Shown here one piece after another: positions 60,033 to 64,000 of a stretch of DNA of 64,000 nt. The number at the start of each line of letters is the position of its first letter. The first letter of the stretch is position 1. The notes under the pieces are model-generated. The model saw only the letters and a list, made by a program, of their open reading frames with translations. It was not told the DNA's origin and did no database searches. The stretch lies in the NCBI GenBank assembly GCA_030692365.1, contig JAUYCC010000019.1, positions 1 through 64,000 on the forward strand, written 5' to 3'. Made by a program: the position numbers and the translations under genes. This DNA comes from Pelolinea sp. GTDB taxonomy: Bacteria > Chloroflexota > Anaerolineae > Anaerolineales > Anaerolineaceae.

Positions 60033-60947
60033 ATGAAAGAACCTTCAGTATTTTGTTACGGTGAGATCGGGGTGGACAATATCATTCAAGCCGACTGCCT
60101 GCCAACGCCCGAAATCGCGGTTTTCCCGAGCGCCGAGAGTTATCACATCGGCGGGGCGGCAGCCAATACGGCCGTTTGGTTAGCGCATATCGGTATCCCC
60201 ACTGGTTTATCAGGGAACGCCATCGGGAATGACCTTTACGGCCAGCAATTAAAGGGATGGCTTGGCCAGCACAACCACCTTGATTTATCCAACGTTGAAA
60301 TTATCCCCCGCCTGACCACACCTTTCACGCGCGCCATCGTCACGCCTGATGGGGAACGTTCATTTCTCATCTTCTATTATCCTCAGACACCTAAAACCAA
60401 ATTTTCACTGGAATTACTCAATGGCGCGCGATACCTGGCGCTGGACCTGTACGGCGGCCCGGAAAGGCTGATGGCTGCCAAGATTGCGCACGAAGCCGGC
60501 ATCCAAACAGCCATCGGGGATATTATCTGGCCGGACCATGCCGTCTTGCCATACACCAGTATTGCTACCAATTCTGGATCGTACATCCGAACGGAATTCC
60601 CGGGTATTGATGTACGCCAACACGCGCATGCCCTCCAGAGCATCAGTAAAGGAATTGTAATCACCACCGATGGCGGTGAGAAAATTTACGCTATTGATAA
60701 AAGTGGCACGTCATTTACAGTCACACCCCTTAAAGTGGAAGTAGTGGATGCCACCGGCGCCGGAGACGCGTTTAGAGCCGGGCTTCTTTACGGATTGGTG
60801 AATAGCCTTGACCTTCCCAAGTGCGTCTGCCTGGGCGTGGCAGCTGGTTCGCTTAAGGTAGGCCATTTAGGAGCAGCTACAACTCTGCCCTCGCTCGAGG
60901 AGATTATTTCTCTCGCTAATACACTGAAGACTATCCCGGTTCAATGA
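60033..60947 (+). CDS. PfkB-family sugar or nucleoside kinase
   Basis: Kinase of 304 residues starting VFCYGEIGVDNIIQADCLP. YHIGGAAANTAVWLAHIG is the substrate-binding stretch and DATGAGDAFRAGLLYGL the catalytic GAGD. Probably phosphorylates ribose or deoxyribose released by the hydrolase upstream, or a nucleoside directly. ATG 60033 follows AAAGGGAGA; the frame overlaps the hydrolase end further upstream. Its stop overlaps the next permease start (ATGA), so they are co-translated. Confidence 0.84.
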   Translation: MKEPSVFCYGEIGVDNIIQADCLPTPEIAVFPSAESYHIGGAAANTAVWLAHIGIPTGLSGNAIGNDLYGQQLKGWLGQHNHLDLSNVEIIPRLTTPFTRAIVTPDGERSFLIFYYPQTPKTKFSLELLNGARYLALDLYGGPERLMAAKIAHEAGIQTAIGDIIWPDHAVLPYTSIATNSGSYIRTEFPGIDVRQHAHALQSISKGIVITTDGGEKIYAIDKSGTSFTVTPLKVEVVDATGAGDAFRAGLLYGLVNSLDLPKCVCLGVAAGSLKVGHLGAATTLPSLEEIISLANTLKTIPVQ

Positions 60948-61966
60948 AAAGGATTACTTTCAGGAGTATCCTGAAAAAAGGTATTGCGCTTTTACTGCCT
61001 GTTTTAGCCAGCCTGGCAGCTGGTTCTATCCTTATCCTTATAAGCGGAAAAAACCCAATTCAGACCTATCTCAACCTCTTTGACGCCGGTTTCACCTGCC
61101 ATGACGGAGGCGGCCGCTGCGCGCTGCTGACCACGATGCAGTTCGCCACCCCGCTTATTTTCTCCGGGCTTTCTGCGGTGGTTGCGCTGCGCGCGGGATT
61201 TTTCTCAATCGGACAGGCTGGGCAGATGCTGTTTGGTGCGGCAGCAGCCACCTGGGTCGGCGCCCACCTGGTGCTGCCCCAACCCTTTCATCCGGTACTG
61301 GCATTGATTGGTGCTGCTATCTTTGGTGCCCTGTGGGGGCTTGTGCCCGCAATTTTGAGAGAATACATTGGGGTCAATGAGATCATCTCAACATTGCTCC
61401 TGAATTCGGTCGCGGGGGTGCTGGTAGGTCTTGTTCGCCTGGGAAGACTTTCTGAAACCGCCAGGTTATTATCACTGGTGGAAAGCACCAAGGTAACCGC
61501 AGGGATTCTGCTGGCGATAATCGCGGTTATTTCTGTTTATATCTATCTTTGGAAAACTGGCCGAGGATTGGAACTGCGCAATACCGCCCAGGCGCCGCGA
61601 TTTGCCATATACGGCGGTATCGCCAGGTACGCGACGGTACTGAGCGCCATGGCGCTCAGCGGTGCTTTGGCCGGGTTGGCGGGAGCAGTGGAAGTGTTAG
61701 GGGTGCAGTATAAATTTGTCACCACTTTTTCAGCCATCAATGATTTTGATGGTTTAATCATTGCCTTCGCCGGCCACCTCCACCCTGCTGGTGTGCTGTT
61801 GCTCTCCTTCCTGCTGGGCGGGCTGCGCGCCGGTTCCATTGTAGGACTACAAATCCGCTCCGGCATCCCGCGGGAACTGGGCGGCGCGCTCATTGCGCTG
61901 CTGCTTATATTCGCCACGATGCATAAGTTTTACAAGTCGGAAAAAGAAAAATCGGGCTCTCCTTAG
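60944..61966 (+). CDS. Nucleoside ABC transporter permease, third copy
   Basis: A 340-residue paralogue of the permease at 56944: FSGLSAVVALRAGFFSIGQAGQMLFG, REYIGVNEIISTLLLNSVAG and LAGLAGAVEVLGVQYK align block by block. The periplasmic loop again has a cysteine pair (FTCHDGGGRCALL). No ATPase or second permease accompanies it, so it may swap with the first NupP on the same ATPase or be a remnant of a second transporter. Last gene of the + strand run. Confidence 0.85.
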   Translation: MKRITFRSILKKGIALLLPVLASLAAGSILILISGKNPIQTYLNLFDAGFTCHDGGGRCALLTTMQFATPLIFSGLSAVVALRAGFFSIGQAGQMLFGAAAATWVGAHLVLPQPFHPVLALIGAAIFGALWGLVPAILREYIGVNEIISTLLLNSVAGVLVGLVRLGRLSETARLLSLVESTKVTAGILLAIIAVISVYIYLWKTGRGLELRNTAQAPRFAIYGGIARYATVLSAMALSGALAGLAGAVEVLGVQYKFVTTFSAINDFDGLIIAFAGHLHPAGVLLLSFLLGGLRAGSIVGLQIRSGIPRELGGALIALLLIFATMHKFYKSEKEKSGSP

Positions 61967-62196
61967 TAAGTCAAGTGAGAAACCGCGGATCAACACATAA
62001 ATTTAATTTTGTTGCGAGCCTGTCACGCGGGCTAAGCAATCTCAAACTTCATACACTAAATAATGAGATCGCCATGTCGTCGCTTCGCTCCTCCTTGCGA
62101 TGACAATGAATAAGAAAAGTTAAAAAGGGCGAGCAGCCCCCTCACAGGATCGGGGGTACTCGAAGTGCCTGCTCTACACAAATAATTTTAAATAAA
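61967..62196. repeat. Intergenic stretch with REP-like repeats
   Basis: No gene is visible. GATCGCCATGTCGTCGC then TTCGCTCCTCCTTGCGATGAC (62067-62104) is an imperfect palindrome of the kind scattered between genes in many environmental genomes; a related form is at about 39541-39590. A second GC-rich imperfect inverted stretch (GCGAGCAGCCCCC...GGGGGTACTCGAAGTGCC) lies at 62129-62170. Confidence 0.45.
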
Positions 62197-62226
62197 TGTG
62201 GAGACATGGCATGCCGTGTCTCCACA
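62197..62226 (-). terminator. Terminator after the uridine-phosphorylase-type gene
   Basis: TGTGGAGACATGGCA pairs with TGCCGTGTCTCCACA with a single G-T type mismatch and almost no loop. On the - strand it is followed by a T-rich stretch (TTTATTTAAAATTATTT). It lies 21 nt past the stop of the 62247 gene. Confidence 0.65.
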
Positions 62227-62246
62227 AGAATTATTTGATAATGAAC

Positions 62247-62972
62247 TTACTTTTTCATATCTTGCTGGGCGATCTTCCACATGGCATGCACTGCCACCTT
62301 AATGGAATTCTGCTCACCGGTGCGGAAATCGGCTTCCTTGTTCTCCGGTTTGGTCACACCGGGTTCACCATCGGAGGCTAACACCGTACCGGAGCGCCAG
62401 CCGCGGTAGGAGCTGACCACAAAGAGCGTGTCACTTTCCATTTCCACAAACACCAGTCCCGCGCCGATCATCGGGTCGCGTGCGCCCTCTTCGCGTGGCG
62501 CGTAAAATGCGTCGCCAGCAATACCGATGCCCACTGTGGTCGGTATGCCCAGCTCCTCGCCCGCCTCCACCAGCGCGCGCAGCACCTGAAAGTGCGGTAC
62601 AGCCGGGAAGATCGGCGGCAGATAAGCATTCGCAGTACCACCGGCGCGGACCGTACCGCTGGCGATGACCACATCCCCAGTTTTCTGACCTTTTTGAAAA
62701 ACACCGCAAGAGCCTACACGGATAAAAGTATTCGCGCCCATATGTGCCAGTTCTTCAATGCCGATCGCCACCACCGGGCCGCCCATACCCGTGCCGCAGA
62801 CTGTCATCGGAATCCCTTTATACACACCTGAATACACGGTATATCCGCGGCTTTCGATCACCAGATGATATTCGTCAAAATGCTCGGCTATTTTCTTGGC
62901 GCGCGCCTGGTCGCCTGGTGTGAACACGTATCGTGAAATTTCCTTTTCATCGCATTTGATATGCCATTCCAT
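62247..62972 (-). CDS. Uridine/purine nucleoside phosphorylase
   Basis: PNP_UDP_1 family phosphorylase of 241 residues. FTPGDQARAKKIAEHFDEY, MTVCGTGMGGPVVAIGIEEL, TFIRVGSCGVFQ and FVEMESDTLFVVSSYRGWR (ribose-contacting Glu-Met-Glu) are the conserved blocks, most like uridine phosphorylase. Splits a nucleoside with phosphate to base and ribose-1-phosphate. ATG 62972 follows GGAGGA. Divergent from the ribokinase gene. With two hydrolases in the window, the cell has both phosphorolytic and hydrolytic salvage. Confidence 0.87.
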   Translation of the reverse strand: MEWHIKCDEKEISRYVFTPGDQARAKKIAEHFDEYHLVIESRGYTVYSGVYKGIPMTVCGTGMGGPVVAIGIEELAHMGANTFIRVGSCGVFQKGQKTGDVVIASGTVRAGGTANAYLPPIFPAVPHFQVLRALVEAGEELGIPTTVGIGIAGDAFYAPREEGARDPMIGAGLVFVEMESDTLFVVSSYRGWRSGTVLASDGEPGVTKPENKEADFRTGEQNSIKVAVHAMWKIAQQDMKK

Positions 62973-63083
62973 GCTGTCCTCCAACGGGATAAGTGATTTT
63001 TCTCATTATAGCAAAACAGTCGGAAAGGTATAATTTCTTAATCAGTATCTAATCCTGAATAAATTTTTTTTGGAGGAAACAGA

Positions 63084-64000
63084 ATGGGTATTTTAGTATT
63101 CGGCAGCATCAATATGGACCTCACAACCTACGTCCCCAAACTTCCCCGCCCTGGTGAAACGCTGCGCGGCAGCTCGTTTATCACCGTGCCGGGCGGCAAA
63201 GGCAGCAACCAGGCTGTGGCTTGCGCACGCCTGGGCACCAAGACGTATTTTGTCGGCCGCGTGGGTAAAGACGCCTTTGGCCCGGAAGTGCTTGAGATTG
63301 TCAAGAAGGAGGGCGTGGATATCAGCCAGGCGATCATCGACCCAAAAAGCGGCACAGGTCTGGCCGTGATCAGTGTGGACGAGAACGCCGAAAATTCCAT
63401 CATCATCATTTCCGGAGCTAACCTTGCCCTGGATAACAGTGACGTAGAACGCGCCAAGACTCTCATGGAGGATGCCAATGTGCTCATGCTCCAGCTGGAA
63501 GCATCGCTGGAACCCACTTTTGAAACCGCGAAAGCCGCCAATCAGAAAGGGATTAAAGTAATCCTTGACCCCGCCCCCGCTTACCCCATCCCGCAGGACG
63601 TTTTTCCTTTTATTGATTTCATCACACCCAATGAGGTGGAAACCGAAGCGCTGGTCGGGTTTAAACCCGCCAACCAGGAAGACGCCGCCCGCGCGGCTAA
63701 AGCTTTGAAAGAAAAAGGCGTTCGTACCGCGATCATTAAAATGGGTTCACTGGGTGCCTATTACGACAGCCCGGAAGGCAGCGGATTTGTGCGCGCCTTC
63801 AAGGTCAACGCGATTGACACCGTCGCTGCAGGCGATGCCTTTAACGCCGGTTTAGCAGTTGCTATTTCCGAAGGGAAGTCCGTGTCTGATGCGGTGCGCT
63901 GGGGCGCGGCGGCGGGTGCCATTGCCACAACACGCAAGGGTGCGCTGCCATCCATGCCGCATCGCGATGAAATGTTGAAGCTGCTTAAGGAGCAAGCATG
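63084..64000 (+). CDS. rbsK: Ribokinase (runs off the window end)
   Basis: Phosphorylates ribose to ribose-5-phosphate. 305 codons are visible from ATG 63084 (GGAGG ahead): VFGSINMDLTTYVPKLPRPG, VPGGKGSNQAVACARLG, FITPNEVETEAL and DTVAAGDAFNAGLAVAI with the catalytic Asp, all typical of RbsK. The last two bases (TG after GCA) fit the start of a TGA stop, and the sequence ATG there suggests an ATGA overlap with a next gene, but the window ends. A TATAAT at 63029-63034 may be its -10 box. Confidence 0.9.
   Translation, partial: MGILVFGSINMDLTTYVPKLPRPGETLRGSSFITVPGGKGSNQAVACARLGTKTYFVGRVGKDAFGPEVLEIVKKEGVDISQAIIDPKSGTGLAVISVDENAENSIIIISGANLALDNSDVERAKTLMEDANVLMLQLEASLEPTFETAKAANQKGIKVILDPAPAYPIPQDVFPFIDFITPNEVETEALVGFKPANQEDAARAAKALKEKGVRTAIIKMGSLGAYYDSPEGSGFVRAFKVNAIDTVAAGDAFNAGLAVAISEGKSVSDAVRWGAAAGAIATTRKGALPSMPHRDEMLKLLKEQA

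Noticed and set aside
1-64000. CRISPR array, rRNA, tRNA or phage structural genes
   Set aside because: No regularly spaced repeats, no rRNA-like conserved stretches and no phage proteins were seen; the repeats found are REP-like or the DUF4173 duplication.

Overview
The window looks like a chromosomal segment of a Chloroflexota bacterium, probably of the Anaerolineae lineage. This is inferred from three things: a LysW-carrier lysine cluster that also holds argG and argH, lipoproteins with Ala/Pro/Glu-rich linkers, and many ABC importers with small catabolic operons. No rRNA, tRNA or CRISPR array was seen, so taxonomy cannot be pinned down from the window itself.

Region 1 (1-14.8 kb, + strand): an IS3 transposase tail, then a complete alpha-aminoadipate/LysW amino acid biosynthesis cluster (homocitrate synthase, homoaconitase large and small subunits, homoisocitrate dehydrogenase, lysX, argG, argH, lysW, a second lysX-type ligase read as argX, lysY, lysZ, lysJ, lysK). 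One carrier protein with two ligases plus argG/argH suggests that lysine and arginine are both made on LysW. Two promoters with matching layout (TTGACA, 16 nt, -10 box, 10 nt, ATG) precede lysS and argG. Each opens a short leader ORF followed by terminator hairpins. The argG leader encodes a 34-residue peptide with seven arginines, which points to arginine-responsive attenuation.

Region 2 (14.8-20.5 kb): a decayed stretch with gene fragments (HAD phosphatase, PfkB kinase, IS481 transposase), a small membrane ORF and two CaCA cation antiporters.

Region 3 (20.5-34.6 kb): a DUF4173 membrane protein, then about 11 kb of sugar and polyol genes: a mannitol-type PTS (EIIC, EIIB, EIIA), an unusually long MDR dehydrogenase, a 1-phosphofructokinase-type kinase, a histidine phosphatase, and on the other strand Gfo/Idh, NanE and an FGGY kinase. 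The block is flanked by direct copies of the DUF4173 3' end, each followed by the 3' end of a monomethylamine-methyltransferase-like gene. The right-hand copy of that gene is intact and has Leu codons where MtmB has pyrrolysine.

Region 4 (34.6-39.6 kb): an mnmA variant, a truncated SGNH hydrolase, a GT-C-type membrane protein and a HhH-like hypothetical protein.

Region 5 (39.6-52.1 kb, - strand): a tightly packed operon with a GntR/UTRA regulator, a fructosamine-6-phosphate deglycase and kinase (frlB/frlD-like), a class III aminotransferase, a polar amino acid ABC importer, an ornithine cyclodeaminase homologue, a ureohydrolase and an M20 amidohydrolase. It reads as uptake and breakdown of glycated (Amadori) basic or guanidino amino acids. 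A near-palindromic GntR operator lies in front of the regulator, and a frameshifted MFS gene lies beyond it.

Region 6 (52.2-64 kb): nucleoside salvage: a BMP-type binding lipoprotein, a double ATPase, three permeases, two nucleoside hydrolases, a PfkB kinase, a uridine-phosphorylase-type enzyme and a ribokinase that runs off the right edge. Intrinsic terminators sit immediately in front of two of the genes in this run.
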